Assembly: GCA_030641695.1 (NCBI GenBank)
Contig: DAOWGY010000230.1
Location: 1 to 13,537, forward strand
Reading direction: 5' to 3'
Origin: Gammaproteobacteria bacterium
GTDB taxonomy: Bacteria > Pseudomonadota > Gammaproteobacteria > Steroidobacterales > Woeseiaceae
Length of the DNA stretch: 13,537 bases
Below the pieces are notes generated by a model that had not been told where the DNA came from, ran no database searches, and saw only the letters and a list, made by a program, of their open reading frames with translations. Made by a program: the position numbers and the translations under genes. Shown here piece by piece: positions 1-6,698 of the stretch (position 1 is the stretch's first letter; every line of letters starts with the position of its first letter).

Positions 1-356
1 ATGCGACCGCGCTCAGGCAGGCAGCGAGTCGTGCGCCAAAGGAAGTCGTGGTCGCGTTCCAGGCTCGACGGCTTTTTGAAACTGAAAACCTGGCAACCGG
101 ACGGGTCCACACCCTGCATGACGGCCCGGATCGTGCTGTCCTTGCCGGCGGCATCCATTGCCTGGAATACGAGCAGCACGGCATGACGGTCACCTGCGGC
201 CAGTACTCGCTGCAACTTGTTCAGTGCCTGCGTCGCCGACCTGCGATGCTGGCCTTTGTGGCGATTGCGATCGGTCACGGCGATGGTGCTGGCCGCGGCG
301 ATCCGGAATGTGCCATCGAACGGCACGAGATATTCGGACTTAGGCGCCTCGAACAT
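1..356 (-). CDS. ppk2: Polyphosphate kinase 2 family protein (PPK2), 5' part only
   Basis: The first 118 residues are visible; the gene runs off the left edge (family members are usually about 270-300 residues). The frame has the PPK2 P-loop FQAMDAAGKDST (residues 64-75, Lys72), followed by IRAVMQGVDPSGCQVFSFKK and DHDFLWR...LPERGRI, all hallmark PPK2 sequence. PPK2 enzymes transfer phosphate between inorganic polyphosphate and nucleotides (AMP, ADP or GDP, depending on class) in the cytoplasm. The class cannot be settled without the missing lid and C-terminal parts. I chose the ATG at 356 because GGGGGAAAGG lies directly upstream and the protein then begins MFEAPKSEYLVPFDG, like relatives. 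An in-frame ATG at 389 would add 11 residues (NNSNNKRGKG-type) but has no ribosome site and would overlap the queG stop by 8 bases. The gene sits directly downstream of queG and is probably co-transcribed. The family call is firm; the start is less certain. Confidence 0.9.
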   Translation of the reverse strand, partial: MFEAPKSEYLVPFDGTFRIAAASTIAVTDRNRHKGQHRRSATQALNKLQRVLAAGDRHAVLLVFQAMDAAGKDSTIRAVMQGVDPSGCQVFSFKKPSSLERDHDFLWRTTRCLPERGR

Positions 357-381
357 ACCTTTCCCCCGTTTGTTATTGCTG

Positions 382-1452
382 TTATTCATGTCGGGCAAGC
401 GCCCACAAGACGTGCTCAGCTACAATTTTCGAGTCTGAATCGCGGCGTTCGTTCAATGCAGCGACAACCTGCGGTGTGGTTTTCGCATTGCCGAGCGCAA
501 CCGCGACGTTGCGCAACCAGCGTTCGTAGCCGATGCGTCGAATCGCGCTGCCTTCGGTATTGCTGAGCCAGGTCGATTCACTCCACGAGAATAATTCAGT
601 CAGTTGCGCCGATTCCAGCTTGTGACGAGGCGCGAAATCGCCTTCGGCCGTCGGTTTTGCGAACTTATTCCATGGGCAGAATAACTGGCAGTCGTCACAG
701 CCGTAGATTCGATTGCCGATCGCTTCGCGAAACTCGACCGGGATCGATTCTTTCAATTCGATCGTCAGGTAGGAAATGCAGCGACGCGCGTTGAGCTTGT
801 ACGGTCCGACGATAGCGTCAGTCGGGCAAACGTCGATACAGGCGCGACAGGTACCGCAATGCGAGACTTCCGGCTCGTCGACCGGCAGCGGCAGATCCGT
901 GTACAACTCGCCGAGGAAAAACCACGAGCCGCTATCGCGGTCAATCAGGTTGGTGTGCTTGCCGACCCAGCCGAGGCCGGCTTTCTCTGCAATCGCTTTT
1001 TCGAGTACGGGCGCGCTGTCGACGAATACTCGATAGCCGAAATTTTCGACACGCTCCTCGATACGACGTGCAAGCGCGCGCAAGCGGGTACGCAATACCT
1101 TGTGATAGTCGCGACCGAGCGCGTACCGCGACACATAAGCCCTTGAGTCGTGATCCAGCAAGGGCAGGGCGTCTTCCTGTGCCTGCGGAAGGTAATCCAT
1201 GCGTGCCGATATGACGCGCAACGTACCGGGCACGAGTTCTTGCGGACGGCTGCGCTTGGTGCCATAACGATGCATGTAGTGCATCGTGCCGTGATGCCCA
1301 TCACTCAGCCATTCGTCGAGCCGCTGTTCAGCTTGTTCGAGATCGATATCGCTGATCCCGATTCGCTGAAAGCCGAGTTCGTGACCCCAGCGCTGAATAT
1401 CAGTTTTCAGCGCCGCGGCGTCGTCATGGTTTTCCTGAGAATTCGTCGTCAC
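382..1452 (-). CDS. queG: Epoxyqueuosine reductase QueG
   Basis: QueG carries out the last step of queuosine synthesis, reducing epoxyqueuosine to queuosine in the wobble position of GUN-anticodon tRNAs. It uses cobalamin and two [4Fe-4S] clusters in the cytosol. The 356-residue frame has the family's usual length. The cobalamin-binding half contains VDSAPVLEKAIAEKAGLGW (from residue 144), whose Asp145 matches the conserved catalytic Asp. The ferredoxin-like half has C199-x2-C202-x2-C205-x3-C209 and C225...C252-x2-C255-x3-C259, the eight cluster ligands. The tail after about residue 300 resembles the family's HEAT-like end (RWLRNVAVALGN). The start is GTG, the only sensible one before conserved sequence, with a weak GGGA upstream. 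The gene diverges from nnr across 37 bp, the position yjeS holds beside yjeF in E. coli, and is followed closely by ppk2. Confidence 0.96.
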   Translation of the reverse strand: MTTNSQENHDDAAALKTDIQRWGHELGFQRIGISDIDLEQAEQRLDEWLSDGHHGTMHYMHRYGTKRSRPQELVPGTLRVISARMDYLPQAQEDALPLLDHDSRAYVSRYALGRDYHKVLRTRLRALARRIEERVENFGYRVFVDSAPVLEKAIAEKAGLGWVGKHTNLIDRDSGSWFFLGELYTDLPLPVDEPEVSHCGTCRACIDVCPTDAIVGPYKLNARRCISYLTIELKESIPVEFREAIGNRIYGCDDCQLFCPWNKFAKPTAEGDFAPRHKLESAQLTELFSWSESTWLSNTEGSAIRRIGYERWLRNVAVALGNAKTTPQVVAALNERRDSDSKIVAEHVLWALARHE

Positions 1453-1474
1453 TGTCTGATCCCGGCCCGGTGAC

Positions 1475-1482
1475 AGTATAAT
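1475..1482. promoter_or_regulatory. Overlapping divergent -10 elements for nnr (+) and queG (-)
   Basis: Only 37 bp separate the queG and nnr start codons. On the plus strand a perfect TATAAT occupies 1477-1482. On the minus strand TATACT reads from 1480 to 1475, so the two -10 boxes interlock. No good -35 is visible at the usual distance for either direction (plus-strand candidate GTCTGA at 1454-1459 is poor). The plus-strand -10 lies so close to the nnr ATG (1490) that transcription would be expected to begin at or next to the A of the start codon. The minus-strand unit would have a leader of about 15 bases. Confidence 0.55.
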
Positions 1483-1489
1483 CGCGGCG

Positions 1490-2968
1490 ATGAGCAGCTT
1501 ACCCGCAGAGATTTATTCGATCGCCGGCGTTCGCGACATTGATCGTGCCGCGATCGAGGACGAGGGCATACCCGGCTATACGTTGATGACGCGTGCCGGG
1601 ACTGCCGCCGTGCGTGCCGCACGTTCCCGTTTCCCCGAAGCATCGCGTTGGCAGGTCCTCTGCGGCGCCGGTAACAATGCAGGTGACGGCTACGTGGTCG
1701 CGAGGCTTGCAGCCCAGGACGGTATCGTCGTGTCGGTGCTTACGGTCGTCGATCCCGATGGTCTCAAGGGTGACGCGGCGACCGCGTACGCCGATTTCGT
1801 AGCAGAAGGAGGCGTCGTCATGCCATGGAGCGGGGAGCTGGACGCAGAAGCGGACCTGCTCGTGGACGGCTTGCTAGGCAGCGGTCTGGAACGCGACCTC
1901 GCTGGCGACTTTGCGGCTGCGGTCTCCGCCATTAACCATCATCCGGCGCCGGTTCTGGCGCTGGATATCCCAAGCGGCGTTCACGGCGACTCCGGGCGGG
2001 TCCTGGGTTCTGCCGTGCGTGCCGACCTCACAGTGACCTTCGTTGGCCTGAAAGCAGGCCTTTTTGCAGCAGGCGGGGCCGAGCGCAGTGGCGAGATCCT
2101 GTTTGACGGGCTCGAAGTGCCTGACCGTTGCCGCCCGCCCGGCAAGGCCATGTACCGTCGCATAGACGACTCCATGCTGCGGTGTTGCCTGCCGCGGCGC
2201 AAACGTACGGCCCACAAAGGCAGTTTCGGGCATGTGCTGGTTGTCGGCGGAGGCACCGGCATGGCTGGCGCCGTGAGGCTTGCGGGCGAGGCGGCCCTGC
2301 GAACCGGCGCGGGTCTGGTGACTATCGCGACAGACCCGTCGCATGCGGGAACGTTGGTCGGGTCGCGCCCCGAGCTCATGTGCGTTGGCATAGCAGATGC
2401 CAGCGAGCTGTCGCAACGTATTGAAAAAGCGGATGTTATTGCCTTCGGGCCGGGACTCGGGCAGTCCGATTGGGCACGTGAGCTGTTTGCCGTCGTCGCC
2501 GCACAGGAGCTGCCGTGCGTGTGGGATGCCGACGCGCTGAATTTGCTCGCAGCAGCGCCGTCGAGAGCCGAGCATCGCATTATCACGCCACATCCGGGCG
2601 AGGCCGGGCGACTGCTCGGATCGTCGGCAACACAGGTGCAGGCTGACCGGCGCGCTGCGCTCGATGCCCTGCAGGAGCGTTACGGCGGTATCGCTGTCCT
2701 CAAGGGCGCGAATTCGCTGGTGGCGTCGGCGCGCGGTGTGCCCTGGCTCTGCACGGCCGGCAATCCGGGCATGGCGGCGCCCGGCATGGGTGACGTGTTG
2801 ACCGGCATCATCGCCGCGCTGCTGGCGCAAGGCCTCGCCGCCGAAGAGGCTGCGGCCGTTGGAGTTGCTGTGCACGCCCAGGCCGGTGATCGTGCTGCGG
2901 CGGCCGGGGAACGCGGTCTGATGGCATCCGACCTGATGGCCGAGCTGCGAGGTGTCGTCAATCCATGA
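1490..2968 (+). CDS. nnr: Bifunctional NAD(P)H-hydrate repair enzyme (epimerase + ADP-dependent dehydratase)
   Basis: This enzyme repairs NAD(P)HX, the hydrated form of NAD(P)H made by heat, acid or GAPDH side reactions. The N-terminal YjeF_N domain (residues about 1-215) epimerises S and R forms and shows GAGNNAGDGYVVAR (59-72) and LDIPSG (158-163). The C-terminal ribokinase-like dehydratase (about 225-490) shows HKGSFGHVLVVGG (242-254), GPGLG (320-324), WDADALN (345-351), TPHPGEAGRLL (366-376), VLKGA (403-407) and PGMGDVLTGI with the probable catalytic Asp435. At 492 residues it is close to the E. coli fusion protein. The ATG is the only start codon in the open frame before conserved sequence. 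It has no Shine-Dalgarno and begins 8 bases after a TATAAT. The gene's last bases overlap tsaE (ATGA), as yjeF-yjeE do in many gammaproteobacteria. Confidence 0.96.
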   Translation: MSSLPAEIYSIAGVRDIDRAAIEDEGIPGYTLMTRAGTAAVRAARSRFPEASRWQVLCGAGNNAGDGYVVARLAAQDGIVVSVLTVVDPDGLKGDAATAYADFVAEGGVVMPWSGELDAEADLLVDGLLGSGLERDLAGDFAAAVSAINHHPAPVLALDIPSGVHGDSGRVLGSAVRADLTVTFVGLKAGLFAAGGAERSGEILFDGLEVPDRCRPPGKAMYRRIDDSMLRCCLPRRKRTAHKGSFGHVLVVGGGTGMAGAVRLAGEAALRTGAGLVTIATDPSHAGTLVGSRPELMCVGIADASELSQRIEKADVIAFGPGLGQSDWARELFAVVAAQELPCVWDADALNLLAAAPSRAEHRIITPHPGEAGRLLGSSATQVQADRRAALDALQERYGGIAVLKGANSLVASARGVPWLCTAGNPGMAAPGMGDVLTGIIAALLAQGLAAEEAAAVGVAVHAQAGDRAAAAGERGLMASDLMAELRGVVNP

Positions 2969-3444
2969 CCGAGTTTCTGGCGGACGAGGCAGCGACAGAA
3001 GCGCTTGCAGGGCGATTTGCAGCAGCACTGCCTGAAACGGTGGCGGGCCTGACCCTGCTGCTGCAAGGCGAGCTCGGTACCGGCAAGTCCACCTTTGCGC
3101 GTGCGCTGATTCGGGCGCTCGGCCATGCGGGGATAGTGCCCAGTCCTACGTACACGCTCGTCGAGCCCTACGAATTGCCAATCGGAACGATTTATCATGT
3201 TGATTTATATAGAGTTGCCAGTGAAGATGAGCTGAGGTACCTGGGCTGGACGGAGCTCGACGAGGGATTTCGCATTGTCGAATGGCCGGATCGTGCGCCG
3301 TCGATTGCAGCCGGCGCCGACGTCGTCGTGTCCCTCGAGTACCGGGATTCGGGTCGCCAGGCCGACGTTAAAGGCCTCAGTGCCCGTGGGCAACGAATCG
3401 CCGCTGCAATGGCTAGCGACACGATTACTCAGCCTGTAGATTAA
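2965..3444 (+). CDS. tsaE: tRNA threonylcarbamoyladenosine biosynthesis ATPase TsaE
   Basis: TsaE is the ATPase partner of TsaB and TsaD in making t6A at position 37 of ANN-reading tRNAs. The 159-residue protein shows the P-loop GELGTGKST (35-43, Lys41), then SPTYTLV (60-66), HVDLYR (78-83) and VEWPDR (105-110, Glu106 as the probable catalytic acid). All are standard for the family, whose usual length is about 150-160 residues. The start overlaps the nnr stop by four bases (ATGA), indicating translational coupling. The codons for HVDLYR (about 3190-3215) are unusually AT-rich for this genome (TTA, TAT, AGA). The gene ends 105 bp before amiB, where a new promoter is visible. Confidence 0.96.
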   Translation: MTEFLADEAATEALAGRFAAALPETVAGLTLLLQGELGTGKSTFARALIRALGHAGIVPSPTYTLVEPYELPIGTIYHVDLYRVASEDELRYLGWTELDEGFRIVEWPDRAPSIAAGADVVVSLEYRDSGRQADVKGLSARGQRIAAAMASDTITQPVD

Positions 3445-3476
3445 TAAAACCGGATATCTTCATAATTTTGCACACA

Positions 3477-3491
3477 AAATTCTTGGAATTT
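3477..3491. repeat. Short perfect inverted repeat over the amiB -35 region
   Basis: AAATTC (3477-3482), TTG, GAATTT (3486-3491) is a perfect 6-bp inverted repeat with a 3-base centre. It overlaps the predicted -35 box of the amiB promoter. The size and place would suit a dimeric regulator, but no family can be named from it and chance cannot be excluded in this AT-rich gap. Confidence 0.35.
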
Positions 3492-3510
3492 CGCGCGATT
3501 TTCGTATACT
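3483..3510 (+). promoter_or_regulatory. Probable sigma-70 promoter for amiB-mutL-miaA
   Basis: TTGGAA (3483-3488, 4 of 6 consensus) and TATACT (3505-3510, 5 of 6) are separated by 16 bp in the AT-rich gap between tsaE and amiB. Transcription would begin near 3517, giving a leader of about 33 bases before the ATG at 3550. This is the best-formed promoter in the window by eye. Confidence 0.6.
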
Positions 3511-3549
3511 GACCCGACATAATCCTCTGGCTTGGGTGGCTGTTACGCG

Positions 3550-4872
3550 ATGCGAGTTTCGCGCCCGATATTTTGCGCATTACTGATCCTGTTCTGCTCG
3601 GCAGCGCAGGCTGCGACGACCGTCGAGAATATTCGTATCTGGGCCGAGAACGGCAAGACCCGCGTCGTATTGGATCTCAGCAGGTCGTCCCAACACACCA
3701 TCTTCACGCTCCGTGGCCCGGACCGTCTCGTCGTGGATCTGAAGGCCGGGCGTTTGTCGAAATCGCTGACATCGATGCCGCAAGGCGTCGGCTCTGTGCG
3801 CGCTATCCGCAGCGCCGTTCGAGCCAACGGTCAGCTGCGCGTCGTGCTCGATCTCAACGAGGTCGTGCGCTCGCGGAGTTTTACGGCGGGTCCGAACAGT
3901 CAGTATGGCGATCGGCTGGTCATCGATCTGCAACGCTCCGGCAATCTGCACACGGTCAAGCGGGCGTCCGAGGGCTATCAACCCGGACGTGACGTCGTTA
4001 TTGCGATCGATCCCGGTCACGGTGGTCACGACCCCGGTGCTGTCGGCAAGGGACGTACCCGGGAGAAAGACGTCGCATTGCAGATTGCGCGGACGCTGGC
4101 GGCACGCATCAATGCCGAAGCTGGCATGAAAGCGGTATTGGTGAGAAACGGCGATTACTACGTCGGCCATCGCAAACGCATGGATATTGCGCGCCGTAAC
4201 AAGGCAGATCTCTTCATATCGATCCACGCCGACGCGGTTGACGATCGCCGGGCCTATGGTGCGTCGGTGTATGCGTTGTCCCTCAAAGGCGCGAGCGACG
4301 AAGCTGCACGGCAGCTGGCCGAGCGCGAAAACGCCTTTCTAAGTATCGGTGGCGTCACGTTGGCTGACAAGGACGAAGTACTCGCGTCCGTGTTGCTCGA
4401 TCTGTCGCAAAACGCGGCGTTGAGTGCGAGTCTCGAGGTTGGCTCCAAAGTGATCGGCGAACTCGCGCGCATTGGCAAGGTGCACCGCCGCAAGGTGCAA
4501 CAGGCGGGATTCCTGGTCCTGAAATCGCCGGACATGCCGTCGATACTGGTGGAGACCGCATACATCTCGAACCCGACCGAGGAAAAGAGGCTCCGCGACA
4601 AACGCCACCAGGGGCGACTCGCTAACGCCATCCTGGCCGGAGTGCGCACTTACTTCTATAACAATCCGCCACCGGATACGCGCATTGCGATGGAAATGCG
4701 CAGAACGCCCGTGAAACAGGTTCGGCATGTCATCGCTCGTGGCGATACGCTCTCGGAGATCGCCGAGCGCTACAACGTCAGCGCGGCGGCTATTCGTGCG
4801 GCAAACAAGCTCTCTACCGACAGTATTCGCATCGGCCAGACGCTCAGCATCCCGATTTACGCCGGCAGCTGA
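3550..4872 (+). CDS. amiB: N-acetylmuramoyl-L-alanine amidase, AMIN-Amidase_3-LysM (AmiB/AmiC type)
   Basis: This is a periplasmic zinc amidase that cuts the amide bond between N-acetylmuramic acid and the stem peptide, splitting septal wall during division. The 440-residue protein begins with a signal peptide (MRVSRPIFCALLILFCSAAQA, likely cut after AQA at 21). An AMIN domain (about 24-130) follows, which targets septal wall. Next is Amidase_3 (about 149-368) with probable zinc ligands His157 (DPGHGG), Glu172 (REKD) and His226 (SIHAD), and Glu335 (LVETAYISN) as catalytic acid. The segment around VLLDLSQ (282-287) is typical of the EnvC/NlpD-activated amidases. A C-terminal LysM (about 392-436) follows, as in Pseudomonas AmiB-type enzymes. 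I chose the ATG at 3550 because it gives a clean signal peptide; an in-frame TTG at 3532 adds six residues. Its position before mutL matches amiB. Confidence 0.95.
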   Translation: MRVSRPIFCALLILFCSAAQAATTVENIRIWAENGKTRVVLDLSRSSQHTIFTLRGPDRLVVDLKAGRLSKSLTSMPQGVGSVRAIRSAVRANGQLRVVLDLNEVVRSRSFTAGPNSQYGDRLVIDLQRSGNLHTVKRASEGYQPGRDVVIAIDPGHGGHDPGAVGKGRTREKDVALQIARTLAARINAEAGMKAVLVRNGDYYVGHRKRMDIARRNKADLFISIHADAVDDRRAYGASVYALSLKGASDEAARQLAERENAFLSIGGVTLADKDEVLASVLLDLSQNAALSASLEVGSKVIGELARIGKVHRRKVQQAGFLVLKSPDMPSILVETAYISNPTEEKRLRDKRHQGRLANAILAGVRTYFYNNPPPDTRIAMEMRRTPVKQVRHVIARGDTLSEIAERYNVSAAAIRAANKLSTDSIRIGQTLSIPIYAGS

Positions 4873-4905
4873 ATTTTTCGAGACATTTCAGCGCCAATTT
4901 GAAAA

Positions 4906-4933
4906 AATGACGGCTTTTCCGCACCCCGTCATT
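4906..4933. repeat. 8-bp perfect hairpin abutting the mutL start
   Basis: AATGACGG (4906-4913) pairs perfectly with CCGTCATT (4926-4933) across a 12-base loop, in the 65-bp gap between amiB and mutL. The 3' arm ends four bases before the mutL ATG. On the plus strand it has no U-run and so is not an obvious terminator for amiB. On the minus strand the stem is followed by a run of six T residues, which has the form of an intrinsic terminator for antisense transcripts. Confidence 0.5.
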
Positions 4934-4937
4934 CAGA

Positions 4938-6698
4938 ATGCCCATTCAGCAACTACCAGGTCACCTGATCAACCAGATCGCCGCCGGTGAAGTCGTCGAG
5001 CGGCCGGCATCGGTGGTCAAGGAGCTCGTCGAGAACAGTCTCGATGCGGGCGCCGGTGACATACACCTCGATATCCTCGCAGGTGGCGGCAAGTTGATCC
5101 GCGTGCGTGACGACGGTAGTGGTATCGACAAGGCTGAGCTGGCCCTGGCGCTTGCCAGGCACGCCACCAGCAAGATCAACAGTCTCGAAGACCTCGAAGC
5201 GGTGGTATCACTCGGTTTCCGCGGTGAGGCGTTGCCGAGCATTGCATCCGTCGCACGACTCGTCCTCGTATCGCGTGCAGCCGGGACCGACTCGGCGTGG
5301 CAGGTGGAGGCCGATGGTGGCGAGATTACATCGCCGCGGCCGGCCGCACACCCGCAAGGCACGACGGTCGAGGTGCACGACCTGTTCTACAATACGCCGG
5401 CACGACGGCGATTCCTGCGCACCGAGCGCACCGAATTCGGTCATATCGAGAAATGGCTGCGCCGCCTGGCACTGTCGCGTCCGGATGTCGCTTTTACCTT
5501 GACACACAACCGACGCGCGGTACTGCAGCTGCCAGCCGCGGGCACCGCAGAGCAGCGCTTGCGCCGCATCGCGAAAATTTGCGGAGACGCGCTTGCGGAG
5601 CAGGCGCTGTACCTCGAGCATGAGACGGAGGGCATCGCGTTGTCCGGCTGGATCGGACTGCCCACGTACAATCGTAGCCAGCCCGACCAGCAGTACTGGT
5701 TCGTCAACGGCCGCAGTATCAATGACAAGACGCTCAGTCACGCCGCACGGCATGCGTATCGCGACGTGCTGTTCCATGGCCGCTTTCCGGCCTATGTCCT
5801 CAATCTGACCATGGACCCGACAGCCGTCGATGCGAACGCGCACCCGGCCAAGCACGAGGTTCGATTCCGCGATGGGCGCCGTGTGCACGGCGTTGTGTCG
5901 CAGGCGATCGAAACAGCGCTTGGCGAGACCAGGCCGGGGGGGCATGCAGCCGCTCCGGCATCCATCGTCAGTCACGCAAGTTCAGGGCAGCGCTCCATGC
6001 CGTTACCGACATCGGGTCATGCCGGGCCGGCCGCGGTCCGCGAGGCTCTCTCCGGTTACGATGTCTTGTCCGGTGCGGCGACCGCTCTGCGCATGGATAC
6101 CGAGCCGGGCGACATACCACCCCTCGGATTTGCGCTCGCGCAACTTTCCGGCGTCTACATTCTTGCGGAAAACCGTGACGGGCTCATCATCGTCGACATG
6201 CACGCGGCGCACGAGCGAATCACCTACGAGAAACTCAAACGGAGTTTCGACGACAAGGCGCTGGTGCGACAGCCGCTACTCGTGCCGGTATCGGTCGCCG
6301 TGGCGGAAAGCGAGGCGGATCTCGTTGAGCATTCGACGGCCGGGCTGGAGCAGATCGGGCTGGTTATCGATCGCGCCGGACCCACTAGCCTGGTCGTGCG
6401 CGAGGTGCCGGCGTTGCTCAAAGGCACGGATGTCGAGTCGTTGCTGCGCGACCTGCTCGCAGACCTGGCTCAGTCCGGGCAGAGCAATCGCGTCGAGGAT
6501 GTGAGTCACAACTACCTGGCGACGATGGCGTGCCATCACTCGATTCGTGCCAATCGCCTGTTGTCTCTGGATGAAATGAACGCTTTGCTGCGCGAAATGG
6601 AGTCCACGGAACGAGCCGATCAATGCAATCACGGCCGGCCGACCTGGACTGCGATCTCGATGGCCGAACTCGATCGACTGTTTCAACGTGGACAATGA
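4938..6698 (+). CDS. mutL: DNA mismatch repair protein MutL (endonuclease-motif type)
   Basis: MutL links mismatch recognition by MutS to strand incision and removal. The N-terminal GHKL ATPase (about 1-330) shows VVERPASVVKELVENSLDAG (catalytic Glu29, Mg-binding Asn33), DDGSGI, HATSKI and GFRGEALPSIASV. A variable linker (about 335-395) leads to the dimerisation domain. That domain carries DMHAAHERITYE (420-431), which fits the endonuclease motif DQHA-x2-E-x4-E with Met for Gln. It is backed by ACHHS (531-535) and CNHGRP (563-568), the other metal-site motifs. E. coli MutL lacks these and relies on MutH. The 586 residues are normal length. The ATG has no Shine-Dalgarno and sits four bases after a hairpin. 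The stop overlaps the miaA start (ATGA). Confidence 0.97.
   Translation: MPIQQLPGHLINQIAAGEVVERPASVVKELVENSLDAGAGDIHLDILAGGGKLIRVRDDGSGIDKAELALALARHATSKINSLEDLEAVVSLGFRGEALPSIASVARLVLVSRAAGTDSAWQVEADGGEITSPRPAAHPQGTTVEVHDLFYNTPARRRFLRTERTEFGHIEKWLRRLALSRPDVAFTLTHNRRAVLQLPAAGTAEQRLRRIAKICGDALAEQALYLEHETEGIALSGWIGLPTYNRSQPDQQYWFVNGRSINDKTLSHAARHAYRDVLFHGRFPAYVLNLTMDPTAVDANAHPAKHEVRFRDGRRVHGVVSQAIETALGETRPGGHAAAPASIVSHASSGQRSMPLPTSGHAGPAAVREALSGYDVLSGAATALRMDTEPGDIPPLGFALAQLSGVYILAENRDGLIIVDMHAAHERITYEKLKRSFDDKALVRQPLLVPVSVAVAESEADLVEHSTAGLEQIGLVIDRAGPTSLVVREVPALLKGTDVESLLRDLLADLAQSGQSNRVEDVSHNYLATMACHHSIRANRLLSLDEMNALLREMESTERADQCNHGRPTWTAISMAELDRLFQRGQ

Noticed and set aside
1874..3028. A 384-residue open frame on the minus strand opposite nnr and the start of tsaE
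   Set aside because: It is the antisense shadow of a strongly conserved gene in GC-rich DNA. Its translation shows no recognisable domain and no ribosome site was seen.
3175..3211. TTGCCA plus TATATA as an internal promoter in tsaE
   Set aside because: The boxes are 25 bases apart, too far for sigma-70, and no better-spaced pair was found.
4907..4990. Possible 27-residue upstream ORF overlapping the mutL start in another frame
   Set aside because: It has no Shine-Dalgarno, its ATG lies inside the hairpin arm, and the peptide looks like no known leader.
5208..5975. A 255-residue minus-strand frame within mutL
   Set aside because: mutL is intact and conserved across this region. The antisense frame shows only GC-driven composition.
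6623..6694. A longer N-terminus for miaA
   Set aside because: The added residues lie wholly inside the conserved end of mutL and resemble no MiaA. The ATGA-coupled start gives the standard 316-residue length.
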